Source of the DNA: Massilia sp. PDC64
GTDB lineage: Bacteria > Pseudomonadota > Gammaproteobacteria > Burkholderiales > Burkholderiaceae_D
Length of the DNA: 64,000 bases
Reading direction: 5' to 3'
Assembly: GCF_900101265.1 (NCBI RefSeq)
Contig: NZ_FMZS01000007.1
Span: forward strand, 62,001 to 126,000
Positions 25,114 through 33,671 of the stretch are shown one piece after another (positions within the stretch are counted from its first letter, which is position 1; the number at the start of each line of letters is the position of its first letter). A program made the translations under genes and the position numbers. The notes below the pieces were generated by a model. That model saw nothing but the letters and a program-made list of their open reading frames with translations. It was not told the origin of the DNA and did not search any database.

Positions 25114-26461
25114 GTTGCCGACCAAAACACCCGCACCGAAGTCGCTGCTGCGCCGGCTCCTGATCGGCTTCATGCTCGTCATGCTCGGCATCTGGCTGGC
25201 GGCGCTGGCCCACATCGTGAAGCAGGTGAAGGTCGACAAGGTGCGCCAGACGGCCGCCGTCAACCGCGCCTGGACGCGCCAGATCATGCTCAACATGCAG
25301 TCACTGCCGCCCGACCCGGCGGCGCTGGCGCGCGTCGGCCAGCGCATCGAAGACCTGCGCCTGGACATGTTCCGCGAATTCGGCTACCCGACGCAGGCGC
25401 GCATCCGCGTGTGGCTGGGACGGCAGCTCGCGTACGACTCGTCACCGGGCATGCCGCTGGATGACGGGTGGGCACGCTGGACCGAACGCGACGCCGCGCG
25501 CGGCATCACGGTGGAGCGGCGCGAGAAGCCCGACAGCGACTGGGTATTCACGCCGTCGGCCGCCAACTACCTGCTCTCGCCGCTCGTCTACAGCCTGCCG
25601 TTCATGCTGCTGCCGGCCTGGCTCATCGTGCGCGTGGGCCTGCGCCCGTTGCGCGCGGTGGCGCAGGCGCTCGAGGCGCGTGGCGCCGCCGAGCTGACGC
25701 CGCTGCCCGCCTCGCCCTACCGCGAACTGGCACCTGTCGTCGACGCGGTGAACCGGCTGATGCGGCGCCTGTCCGAGCGGCTGGCGCGCGAACACGAATT
25801 CCTCGCCGACGCCGCGCACGAACTCAAGACGCCGCTGTCGGTCGTGCAGATCAATGCCCATCTGCTGGAGGCATCGACCGACGCGGCCCAACGCACCGAA
25901 GCCGGCGCCGGCCTGCGCGAGGGCGTCGCACGCGCCACGCACGCGGTGCACCAGCTGCTCGCCTACGAACGGGCGCGCCAGGAATCGACGGACGCGCCGC
26001 CGCAGGACCAGGACCTGGCCGCGCTGCTGCGCGAGCGCATCGCCGTGGCCGCGCCGCTGGCGCTGCAGCGCGGCATCGACATCGAACTGCGCGCGCCCGC
26101 CCCCGCCAACCTGCCGCTGCACCGCGAAAGCATGGCCGCCCTGCTCGACAACGTGATCGGCAACGCGATCAAGTATTCACCGGACGGCGCCCGCGTGGAC
26201 GTCTGCCTCGACGCCGGCCCGTGCATCACGGTGACGGACCAGGGTCCCGGCATCCCGCCCGCGCTGCGCGCCCGGGTGTTCGAACGTTTCTACCGCGTGC
26301 CCGGCCAGGACCAGGCGGGCAGCGGCCTCGGTCTCGCGATCGCGGAACGGGCGGCCGCCCGCAACGGCGCCCGCATCGCGCTCGACGGCGGCCCCGCCGG
26401 GCGCGGCCTGGCCGTGCGCATCGCGTTCGGCGACGCCGGCTGCGCTACGCCTTCGCCATGA
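25097..26461 (+). CDS. Sensor histidine kinase partner of the adjacent response regulator
   Basis: A 454-aa membrane kinase: TM1 about residues 14-38, a periplasmic sensor of about 120 residues, TM2 about 155-178 (VYSLPFMLLPAWLIVRVGL), then HAMP. The H-box is FLADAAHELKTPLSVVQ. N-box NVIGNAIKYSP, G1 DQGPGIPPALRARVFERFYRV (19-21 residues into the ATPase) and G2 GSGLGLAIAERAA are all intact. It should autophosphorylate on the H-box His and pass phosphate to Asp51 of the upstream regulator. Its 3' end overlaps the convergent DUF4287 gene by 17 bp. Ligand unknown. Confidence 0.92.
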   Translation: MTAAAELPTKTPAPKSLLRRLLIGFMLVMLGIWLAALAHIVKQVKVDKVRQTAAVNRAWTRQIMLNMQSLPPDPAALARVGQRIEDLRLDMFREFGYPTQARIRVWLGRQLAYDSSPGMPLDDGWARWTERDAARGITVERREKPDSDWVFTPSAANYLLSPLVYSLPFMLLPAWLIVRVGLRPLRAVAQALEARGAAELTPLPASPYRELAPVVDAVNRLMRRLSERLAREHEFLADAAHELKTPLSVVQINAHLLEASTDAAQRTEAGAGLREGVARATHAVHQLLAYERARQESTDAPPQDQDLAALLRERIAVAAPLALQRGIDIELRAPAPANLPLHRESMAALLDNVIGNAIKYSPDGARVDVCLDAGPCITVTDQGPGIPPALRARVFERFYRVPGQDQAGSGLGLAIAERAAARNGARIALDGGPAGRGLAVRIAFGDAGCATPSP

Positions 26462-26654
26462 ACGCCGCGACCAGCGCATTGGCGTGACCGTGGCCCAGCT
26501 GGTGCTCGGTCTTGAGGTGGTTGACCAGTTCCATGTGCTTGTGCGGGCCTGCCTCCTCCAGGACCTGCATCCAGTGCGCGATCGGCTTGCCGTACTTCTT
26601 TTCGATGGACGGGAAGTAGGAGGCGGGGCCTTTCACCATGTCTTGCGTTGCCAT
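26445..26654 (-). CDS. DUF4287 domain small protein
   Basis: A 69-aa protein. It shows the DUF4287 core KGPASYFPSIEKKYGKPIAHW followed by HKHMELVNHLKTEHQLGHGHANALV, a small helical module also found fused to DUF5655 or glyoxalase domains. AAAGGAA precedes ATG 26654. It is cytoplasmic and its function is unknown. The 17-bp 3' overlap with the histidine kinase gene shows how tightly these convergent units are packed. Confidence 0.88.
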   Translation of the reverse strand: MATQDMVKGPASYFPSIEKKYGKPIAHWMQVLEEAGPHKHMELVNHLKTEHQLGHGHANALVAAFMAKA

Positions 26655-26741
26655 GTCGGTTCCTTTCGGTCGTTGTCGGATTGTGCTGCTTTACCGACGA
26701 CGAACGAGGATAGCCGATTTCGACATGCCGGCCCCGCGGCA

Positions 26742-27416
26742 TCAGTAAGCCAGTGAACTCTCCAGCGCGGTCTGCACCAGCGAGTCGATCTCGCCGGTGA
26801 TGTTGGTCATCGTGCTCGCCACCACGGCAAACTCCTTGCCGACCGGCCCCGCGCGCGCCGCGACGATCTGTGCGTTGAAGGCGACCATGCGTGCCTCGCG
26901 CGCGATGGTCTTGATGTCACCCATCAATTCCTGCATCTGCCGGCGCTGCTGGAGCGCGTGGCGCTTGGATTGCTCCTCGTACACGAGCGTCAGTGCATTG
27001 AGCACGCTGAGCAGGGGCGTGGCGCTGCGCACCAATTCATCGAGCAGTGCAGGCCCACGCGGCGACGTCGTGCCGATGGCGTCCAGCGTACTCTCGGCCA
27101 GTGCGATGAAATCGCGGATGATCTGGTCGCCCCGCATCGTGCCGAAATACGCGTCGCGCAATTGCTGGCAGAAAATACCCGGCAAACCCTGCTTGCCCTG
27201 CACGAGCGTCAAATGCGCGTCCTTGAAGGCCGCCAGCGTGTCGCGGGCAGTCTTGTCCGCGCCTTCATGGCCGAGCGAGGCCAGGACCGAATACAGCACC
27301 ACACGCTGGGACGTGAAGCGGCGCCGGCCGGACAGGTTGATCAGGGCGCCGAACACGTCGCCGGACAGCTTGACGTCGGGCTGGGCGGTGGATAGGGGGA
27401 GGGTTTCTGCGTGCAT
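26742..27416 (-). CDS. Soluble PilJ-domain/short MCP-like protein
   Basis: About 224 aa from ATG 27416 (GGAG six bases upstream); an in-frame GTG at 27512 has no ribosome site. The N-terminal half matches the PilJ/type IV pili chemoreceptor sensor module (INLSGRRRFTSQRVVLYSVLA). The C-terminus carries an MCP-like hairpin-tip segment (REARMVAFNAQIVAARAGPVGKEFAVVAS, about residues 170-200). There is no transmembrane helix and no full-length signalling coiled coil, so it is cytosolic and unusually short. Family knowledge links such tips to CheA/CheW. Whether this one still contacts them is open. A 17-bp palindrome lies upstream. Confidence 0.75.
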   Translation of the reverse strand: MHAETLPLSTAQPDVKLSGDVFGALINLSGRRRFTSQRVVLYSVLASLGHEGADKTARDTLAAFKDAHLTLVQGKQGLPGIFCQQLRDAYFGTMRGDQIIRDFIALAESTLDAIGTTSPRGPALLDELVRSATPLLSVLNALTLVYEEQSKRHALQQRRQMQELMGDIKTIAREARMVAFNAQIVAARAGPVGKEFAVVASTMTNITGEIDSLVQTALESSLAY

Positions 27417-27606
27417 CCTGGGCTCCGATCGGTGACCGCCGGCGGCGGCTGATGCAGTACCTGATGCAGGTTTTGTGCCAGCTTCATCCTTGGCTTGCGT
27501 ACTGACGTGCACTAACTTGAATCACACTGCGGGCGGGTTTTGCACCCGAGGCGTGAGTCGGCCCAAATAATGGGCAGGCTCGCCCGTTTGTTCACGGTTT
27601 TTTCTT

Positions 27607-27623
27607 GTTCACGTAACGTGAAC
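27607..27623. promoter_or_regulatory. 17-bp palindrome upstream of the PilJ-like gene
   Basis: GTTCACGTAACGTGAAC has perfect 8-bp arms around a single A, with a half-site TTCACG about 20 bp away at 27591. It lies about 190 bp upstream of the PilJ-like start, between it and the ssb terminator. It looks like a dimeric repressor site. The binding protein is unknown. Confidence 0.5.
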
Positions 27624-27701
27624 ACGCTGCAAAGATGAACGCTCAAAACCCGTGCAGTGCAATCAGGCACACATTGGTAACCCATCGGCACAGGCAAAGA
27701 A

Positions 27702-27733
27702 AAAGCCCGCTGTTCTTGCGAAGAGCGGGCTTT
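27702..27733 (-). terminator. Rho-independent terminator of ssb
   Basis: On the minus strand a 10-bp perfect stem AAAGCCCGCT/AGCGGGCTTT is followed by further T residues, 25 bp downstream of the ssb stop. Confidence 0.92.
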
Positions 27734-27757
27734 CATCAGTGGAAAACAGATCCCGGA

Positions 27758-28255
27758 TCAGAACGGAATATCGTCATCCATGTCCGAGAAGTTCGGAGCC
27801 GGTTTCGGCTGCGGACGTGCGGCCGGGGCCGGCGGGGCCTGGCGCGGTGCCGGGCGGCTCGGCGGGGCGTCGTAGCCCATGTCGTCGCCACCACCGTAGC
27901 TGTCGCCGCCGCCCATGCCCTGGCGGCCGCCCAGCATCTGCATGTTTTCAGCGATGATGTCCGTGGCATAGCGCTCGATGCCGTCCTTGTCGGTGTACTT
28001 GCGGGTCTGCAGGCGGCCTTCCACGTAGACCGACGAACCCTTCTTCAGGTACTGGCCCACGATTTCGGCGAGGCGGCCGAAGAACGAGATGCGGTGCCAC
28101 TCGGTCAGCTCTTTCTGCTCGCCGGTGTTGCGGTCCTTCGATTTGTAGGACGTGGCCACAGCGATGTTGGCGATGGCGTCGCCGCTCGGCATGTAGCGGA
28201 TTTCCGGATCGCGGCCGAGATTGCCGACGATGATGACCTTGTTAACTGATGCCAT
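27758..28255 (-). CDS. ssb: Single-stranded DNA-binding protein
   Basis: A 165-aa SSB that coats ssDNA as a tetramer in replication, recombination and repair. The N-terminal OB fold is typical ([22 protein letters not shown], then [23 protein letters not shown]). A Gly/Pro/Arg-rich linker follows, and the acidic tip DMDDDIPF recruits partner proteins. AAAGGAGC precedes the ATG. It is divergent from uvrA, an arrangement also known in E. coli. It has a strong terminator. Confidence 0.97.
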   Translation of the reverse strand: MASVNKVIIVGNLGRDPEIRYMPSGDAIANIAVATSYKSKDRNTGEQKELTEWHRISFFGRLAEIVGQYLKKGSSVYVEGRLQTRKYTDKDGIERYATDIIAENMQMLGGRQGMGGGDSYGGGDDMGYDAPPSRPAPRQAPPAPAARPQPKPAPNFSDMDDDIPF

Positions 28256-28620
28256 TTTGTAAAGCTCCTTTGGATGATCCCTGACTCTGCGTGATGACTA
28301 AGCGTTAGGGAAACTGTTGATGTTGCGCCCGCTATTATGCTGGTCAGTTGCCTCATAAAGCAACTGATTCCGCACTGATCGGACACCCGGGTTGCAGCAC
28401 CCGATCAGACCTCGTAAATGGGGGCGAAGTGCCCGAATTGGAAGAGATACGCATCAATACAAACCAACGAAAATTTTTCGGTTTTCTGGTGAGTCTGCCA
28501 TTGAATTGCCCTTCTCCCGGACCACATACGGAACACGCACTTTCGTCCGGCGCGGCAGGTCTTGACAAGTCGTCATATCATCCTGACCAGCCTCGCAGAC
28601 TTTTTCGAGGGCGAGCATAC

Positions 28621-28640
28621 CACTGTAAATAAAAACAGGT
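28621..28640. promoter_or_regulatory. LexA (SOS) box upstream of uvrA
   Basis: CACTGTAAATAAAAACAGGT contains CTG-N10-CAG with an A/T-rich centre, matching the E. coli-type LexA consensus. It sits 86 bp before the uvrA ATG. The same intergenic region (28256-28725, no genes) must also hold the ssb promoter. Confidence 0.8.
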
Positions 28641-28725
28641 AAACTAGTGCGCTTTCCCGTTCGGCCCGCTCACCTGTGCCATCCGTGCGCCGGCCCCGCA
28701 ACCATTCGAAAGCCTTCAAACAACA

Positions 28726-31575
28726 ATGGAAGAAATCCGTATCCGCGGCGCCCGCACGCACAATCTCAAGAACATCAACCTCGACCTGCCGCGCAACAAG
28801 CTGATCGTCATCACCGGCCTGTCGGGTTCCGGTAAGTCGTCGCTCGCTTTCGACACGCTGTATGCCGAGGGCCAGCGCCGCTACGTCGAATCGCTGTCGG
28901 CCTATGCGCGCCAGTTCCTGCAGCTGATGGAAAAGCCGGACGTCGACATGATCGAGGGCCTGTCGCCCGCGATCTCCATCGAGCAGAAGGCGACGTCGCA
29001 CAACCCGCGCTCGACCGTCGGCACCGTCACCGAGATCCACGACTACCTGCGCCTGCTGTACGCGCGCGTCGGCACACCGTACTGCCCGGACCACCCGGAA
29101 GAGCCGCTGGCCGCCCAGACCGTGTCGCAGATGGTCGATGCCGTGCTGGCCATGCCGGAAGGGACGAAGCTGATGATCCTGGCGCCCGTCGTGGCGAACC
29201 GCAAGGGCGAGCACAGCGACCTGTTCGAGGCGATGCAGGCGCAGGGCTTCGTCCGTTTCCGCATCCAGAGCGGCACGCATGCGGCCAAGATCTACGATGT
29301 CGACGACCTGCCGAAGCTGAAGAAGACGGAAAAACACACGATCGACGTCGTCATCGACCGCGTGAAGGTCAATGCCGAGATCAAGCAGCGCCTGGCCGAG
29401 AGCTTCGAGACCGCGCTGCGCATCGCGGACGGCCGCGCCGTCGCGTACGAGATGGACACGGAGAAGGAGCACATCTACTCGAACAAGTTCGCGTGCAACG
29501 TCTGCGGCTATTCGCTGCAGGAGCTGGAGCCGCGCCTGTTCTCCTTCAATAACCCGATGGGTGCCTGCCAGGAATGCGATGGCCTGGGCCACATCGAGTT
29601 CTTCGATCCGAAGCGCATCGTCGCGTTCCCGAACCTGTCGCTGGCGTCCGGCGCCGTGAAGGGTTGGGATCGCCGCAACCAGTTCTATTACCAGATGCTG
29701 ACGAGCCTCGCGTCGCACTACGGCTTCGACCTCGACAAGCCGTTCGAGCAGTTGCCGAAGTCCGCGCAGGACGTCGTGCTGTTCGGCTCCGGCAAGACGT
29801 CGGTGCCGTTCGCGTACGTGAACGAGCGTGGCCGCACGGTGATCCGCGAGCACACGTTCGAGGGCGTCGTGAACAACCTGCAGCGCCGCTACCGCGAGAC
29901 GGATTCCATGGCCGTGAAGGAAGAGCTGGCGAAGTTCATCAACGAGAAGGAGTGCCCGTCGTGCGGCGGCGCGCGCCTGCGCACGGAAGCGCGCTACGTC
30001 AAGATCGGCGCCGGCCAGCAGCAGCGCGCCATCTATGAAGTCGCGAAGACGCCGCTGCGCGACTGCCTCGACTACTTCAAGGACCTCGAGCTGACGGGCG
30101 CGAAGCGGGATATCGCCGAGCGCGTCATCAAGGAGATCGTCGCGCGCCTGAAATTCCTGAACGACGTGGGCCTGGACTACCTGTCGCTGGACCGCAGCGC
30201 CGACACGCTGTCGGGCGGCGAAGCGCAGCGTATCCGCCTCGCCTCGCAGATCGGTTCGGGCCTCACGGGCGTGATGTACGTGCTGGACGAGCCGTCGATC
30301 GGCCTGCACCAGCGCGACAACGACCGCCTGATCGCGACCCTGAAGCACCTGCGCGACATCGGCAACAGCGTGCTGGTCGTCGAGCACGACGAGGATGCGA
30401 TCCGCACGGCGGACTACATCGTCGACATGGGTCCGGGCGCGGGCGTACACGGCGGCGCCGTGATCGCCGAAGGCTCGCTCAAGGACATCATGAAGAGCAA
30501 GACGTCGCTGACGGCGGCCTACCTGTCGGGCAAGAAGAAGATCCACGTGCCGAAGAAGCGCACGCAGGCCGACCCGGACCGCCAGCTCGTCATCACGGGT
30601 GCGACCGGCAACAACCTGAAAAACGTGTCGCTGGAACTGCCGGTGGGCCTGCTCACCTGCGTGACGGGCGTATCGGGTTCGGGCAAATCGACGCTCGTGA
30701 ACGACACGCTGTACCCGGCCCTGTCGCGCCACCTGTACGGTTCGCAGACGGAACCGGCGCCGCACGACGCCATCCACGGCCTGGAGCACTTCGACAAGGT
30801 GATCTCGGTCGACCAGGCGCCGATCGGCCGCACGCCGCGTTCGAACCCGGCCACGTACACGGGCGTGTTCACGCCGATCCGCGATCTGTTCGCGACGGTG
30901 CCGACGGCCAAAGAGCGTGGCTACTCGGCGGGCCGCTTCTCGTTCAACGTGAAGGGCGGCCGCTGCGAGGCGTGCCAGGGCGACGGCGTCATCAAGGTCG
31001 AGATGCACTTCCTGCCGGACGTGTACGTGCCCTGCGACGTCTGCCACGGCAAGCGCTACAACCGCGAGACGCTGGAAGTCGAGTACAAGGGCAAGAACAT
31101 CACCGAAGTGCTGGAGATGACGGTCGAGGATGCGCACGAGTTCTTCAAGGCCGTGCCGGTCATCGCCCGCAAACTCCAGACGCTGCTGGACGTGGGCCTC
31201 GGCTACATCAAGCTGGGCCAGAGCGCGACCACCTTGTCGGGTGGCGAGGCGCAGCGGGTGAAACTGTCGCTGGAACTGTCGAAGCGCGACACGGGCCGCA
31301 CGCTGTACATCCTCGACGAGCCGACGACGGGCTTGCACTTCGCCGACATCGACCTGCTGCTGAAGGTGATCCACCGCCTGCGCGACCAGGGCAACACGCT
31401 CGTCATCATCGAGCACAACCTGGACGTCATCAAGACGGCCGACTGGATCGTCGACCTGGGTCCGGAAGGCGGCGCGGGCGGCGGTACGATCGTCGCGCAC
31501 GGCACGCCGGAAGACGTGGCGGAGAATCCGAACAGCGTCACCGGCAAGTACCTCAAGCCGCTGCTCAAAGCGTAA
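28726..31575 (+). CDS. uvrA: Excinuclease ABC subunit A
   Basis: A 949-aa ABC-type ATPase that finds bulky DNA lesions with UvrB in nucleotide excision repair. Walker A sites are [12 protein letters not shown] (about residue 31) and [13 protein letters not shown] (about 646). ABC signatures are [13 protein letters not shown] and [13 protein letters not shown]. Zinc modules are CNVCGY...CQEC (about 260) and CEACQGD...CDVC (about 748). Length is normal. Divergent from ssb, with a LexA box upstream, so SOS-inducible. The next gene starts 2 bp after the stop. Confidence 0.98.
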   Translation: MEEIRIRGARTHNLKNINLDLPRNKLIVITGLSGSGKSSLAFDTLYAEGQRRYVESLSAYARQFLQLMEKPDVDMIEGLSPAISIEQKATSHNPRSTVGTVTEIHDYLRLLYARVGTPYCPDHPEEPLAAQTVSQMVDAVLAMPEGTKLMILAPVVANRKGEHSDLFEAMQAQGFVRFRIQSGTHAAKIYDVDDLPKLKKTEKHTIDVVIDRVKVNAEIKQRLAESFETALRIADGRAVAYEMDTEKEHIYSNKFACNVCGYSLQELEPRLFSFNNPMGACQECDGLGHIEFFDPKRIVAFPNLSLASGAVKGWDRRNQFYYQMLTSLASHYGFDLDKPFEQLPKSAQDVVLFGSGKTSVPFAYVNERGRTVIREHTFEGVVNNLQRRYRETDSMAVKEELAKFINEKECPSCGGARLRTEARYVKIGAGQQQRAIYEVAKTPLRDCLDYFKDLELTGAKRDIAERVIKEIVARLKFLNDVGLDYLSLDRSADTLSGGEAQRIRLASQIGSGLTGVMYVLDEPSIGLHQRDNDRLIATLKHLRDIGNSVLVVEHDEDAIRTADYIVDMGPGAGVHGGAVIAEGSLKDIMKSKTSLTAAYLSGKKKIHVPKKRTQADPDRQLVITGATGNNLKNVSLELPVGLLTCVTGVSGSGKSTLVNDTLYPALSRHLYGSQTEPAPHDAIHGLEHFDKVISVDQAPIGRTPRSNPATYTGVFTPIRDLFATVPTAKERGYSAGRFSFNVKGGRCEACQGDGVIKVEMHFLPDVYVPCDVCHGKRYNRETLEVEYKGKNITEVLEMTVEDAHEFFKAVPVIARKLQTLLDVGLGYIKLGQSATTLSGGEAQRVKLSLELSKRDTGRTLYILDEPTTGLHFADIDLLLKVIHRLRDQGNTLVIIEHNLDVIKTADWIVDLGPEGGAGGGTIVAHGTPEDVAENPNSVTGKYLKPLLKA

Positions 31576-31577
31576 CG

Positions 31578-32465
31578 ATGGGCGCCGGTGCGATGGATCC
31601 GTCGCGGACCCTCGCGCTGGCGCTCGTGCATGTCGGCGCCGACCTCGAATCCATCTGGGACGACCTGGCGGCCGCCGGCTATGGCGAAGAGGCCGCCATC
31701 GGGCGCGAGCGCATGCTCGCCTTCGCGCCCACGCCCGAGGCGAAGGCACAGTTGCGCGCGTACTGGCGCGAACGCGCGATGGAACGGCTGTCGGCGCTGC
31801 GCGCGCCGATCGACGAACTCAAGGGCCTCTACTCACCCACGCAGCCTTATCGTTCGGCGCTGCTGGACGCCTTGCGCGAGCGGGCGCCCACGCTCGTGTC
31901 ACCGACGGACCTGGTCGCCCCGCAGATCGAGCCGGCGATCAAGCTGTGCCTCGAGGACTACCTGAACCCCATCCACGACGAGACCGTGCGCTGGTCCCGC
32001 GAAGTCAAGGCGCGTGCGATCCGCGCAGCCGGCCTGCGCGACGATCCGCAATTCGACGCGCTGCCGTGGGCCGGACGCGTCACACTGCTGCGCGAGCGTT
32101 TCGCGCAGATGCTGGCGCCGCATGGCTTCGCGGTCAAAAACAAGGGGAAGAATGTCGTGGTCGCCGAACGTCCCACGACCGACGGGCACTATGTCTACGC
32201 CCTCGTCGACGACGGCGGCGCGAACCTCGGCAGGTATGGCCAGTTGAGTCACTGGATCGCCATCCGCACGCCGCGCCAGCGTCTTTCGCACGACCCGGAC
32301 AAGGACGAATCGCTCGCGCGCTTTTCCATCAGCGACCTCGTCCCCGAGTTCCACTGGTCGTCGCGGCATTTCCAGACGTATCCCGAATTCTGCCGCGCGG
32401 TCGATACGGCGGCCTATGCGGCGCTGTGCATCTTCCGCAAGGTGGACGCGGCACTGCCGTCTTAA
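31578..32465 (+). CDS. Hypothetical protein downstream of uvrA
   Basis: A 295-aa soluble protein I do not recognise. It starts at ATG 31578, 2 bp after the uvrA stop (an in-frame ATG at 31593 is an alternative), so it is probably translated from the uvrA transcript. It is acidic and helical at the N-terminus (LVHVGADLESIWDDLAAAGYG), with a mixed C-terminal half (KNKGKNVVVAERPTTDGHYV, HWIAIRTPRQRLS). There is no signal peptide, membrane segment or cysteine motif. Its stop overlaps the convergent cyanophycinase stop by 4 bp. Codon use matches the neighbours, supporting a real gene. A DNA-repair link is suggested only by position. Confidence 0.75.
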   Translation: MGAGAMDPSRTLALALVHVGADLESIWDDLAAAGYGEEAAIGRERMLAFAPTPEAKAQLRAYWRERAMERLSALRAPIDELKGLYSPTQPYRSALLDALRERAPTLVSPTDLVAPQIEPAIKLCLEDYLNPIHDETVRWSREVKARAIRAAGLRDDPQFDALPWAGRVTLLRERFAQMLAPHGFAVKNKGKNVVVAERPTTDGHYVYALVDDGGANLGRYGQLSHWIAIRTPRQRLSHDPDKDESLARFSISDLVPEFHWSSRHFQTYPEFCRAVDTAAYAALCIFRKVDAALPS

Positions 32466-33670
32466 TCCACCGTGTAGAAGGGCTGGCGGATCCGCACCGG
32501 CCGCACGTCCATCCGGATGCGATAGATCGAATACGCATCCTCGCGGTTCGTTACGAATTCCGCGGTGTCCGGCACACGCGTGAACGTGAACTCGAAGCCG
32601 CGTTCCGGAAACTGGCTGTCCGGCCCCTCGAACGCCACGCCGACGGCCTTCTGCAGATCGCTGTCGACCAGCTTCTCGAGCAGGTCCGCGACCGCCGTGT
32701 TGCCGAGGATGTCCGTATAAAAGATCGGCGCGCGGTGCTCGACGTACTGCCTGTCCACGGGTTCCTTGCCCGGACCCGGCGTGTACGTGCGCGTGGCCAG
32801 GTTGAACCGGTCGCCGCTGTCCAGGTAGCTGATGCGCGCATTGGTGAGGTTGAATCCCGTCCTGGCCTTGTCGATGCTCGCGCCCTGCAGGTCGAGCACG
32901 AGCGCGCCCCGGTAGCCGATCACCGTGACGTCGCGTCCCGGCCCCACGACTGCCGCCGTGTTCTCGTCGATGCCCAGTCCCAGCGTGTAACCCTTGGCCA
33001 TCATTGCGGGCAGCATGCGGCCGAAGCGCCCGCGCGCGAGAAAGTGCTGGTCGATGAAGACGTCGTCGCCGACGAAGCCGAGGCCCGGCGCGACGTCCTT
33101 GCCATCGACGACGCCATTCTTCAGCACCGGCATCACCTCCAACGGCGGGTCGGAGAACATCGTGCTGCTCATAATGGCGGCGCCGGCACTCGTGCCCGCG
33201 ATGACGCCGCCGCGCCGGTACAACGCCCACAGCGCGTCCAGCACGGCCGTGTTGCTGCCGTCCGCGCGCCGCAGCGAGCCCGTGATGCGGGCCTGGTCGC
33301 CGCCCGTGAAGAACGCGCCGCCGGCCTTGCGGATCGCATCGGCCAGCGCGGGATCGTCCGCGGCCTTGCGCACGTCGGTCCCGGCCAGCATGGGCGCGAC
33401 GGGGACGACGAATGCGCGCGCGCCGTAGCGGTTCAGCGCGTCGACCGTCAGTTGCGCTTCCTTCGCGGGCGTCTGCGCGGCCGTCGGCAGCACGGCGATG
33501 CGCGCGCCCTTGCCGCCCGCCAGGGACACGATTTTTTCCCACACCTCGGCGTTGTTAACGCGCAGGCCGCCGCCGATAATCACCAGCGATCCCTTGGGGT
33601 CGGATGGCGCGGCGGCGGCCCATGCGCCGACGCCGATGAGCGCCAGCGCGACACACACTCTCTTCAGCAT
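32462..33670 (-). CDS. Secreted cyanophycinase (peptidase S51-like)
   Basis: A 402-aa exported serine hydrolase with signal peptide MLKRVCVALALIGVGAWAAA. Cyanophycinase signatures are KGSLVIIGGGLRVNN, FFTGGDQARITGSL and the nucleophile elbow AGTSAGAAIM with Ser161. GDDVFIDQHFLARGRFGRML carries the conserved His. The family cleaves multi-L-arginyl-poly-L-aspartate to beta-Asp-Arg dipeptides. The signal peptide makes this an extracellular/periplasmic CphE-type enzyme that scavenges external polymer, not an intracellular CphB. It begins 1 bp after the TonB receptor stop, so translation is coupled. No cyanophycin synthetase is in the window. Confidence 0.88.
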   Translation of the reverse strand: MLKRVCVALALIGVGAWAAAAPSDPKGSLVIIGGGLRVNNAEVWEKIVSLAGGKGARIAVLPTAAQTPAKEAQLTVDALNRYGARAFVVPVAPMLAGTDVRKAADDPALADAIRKAGGAFFTGGDQARITGSLRRADGSNTAVLDALWALYRRGGVIAGTSAGAAIMSSTMFSDPPLEVMPVLKNGVVDGKDVAPGLGFVGDDVFIDQHFLARGRFGRMLPAMMAKGYTLGLGIDENTAAVVGPGRDVTVIGYRGALVLDLQGASIDKARTGFNLTNARISYLDSGDRFNLATRTYTPGPGKEPVDRQYVEHRAPIFYTDILGNTAVADLLEKLVDSDLQKAVGVAFEGPDSQFPERGFEFTFTRVPDTAEFVTNREDAYSIYRIRMDVRPVRIRQPFYTVD

Positions 33671-33671
33671 G

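Noticed and set aside
28573..31749. A 1058-codon minus frame opposite uvrA
   Set aside because: uvrA on the plus strand is unmistakable; the mirror frame has no recognisable protein features.
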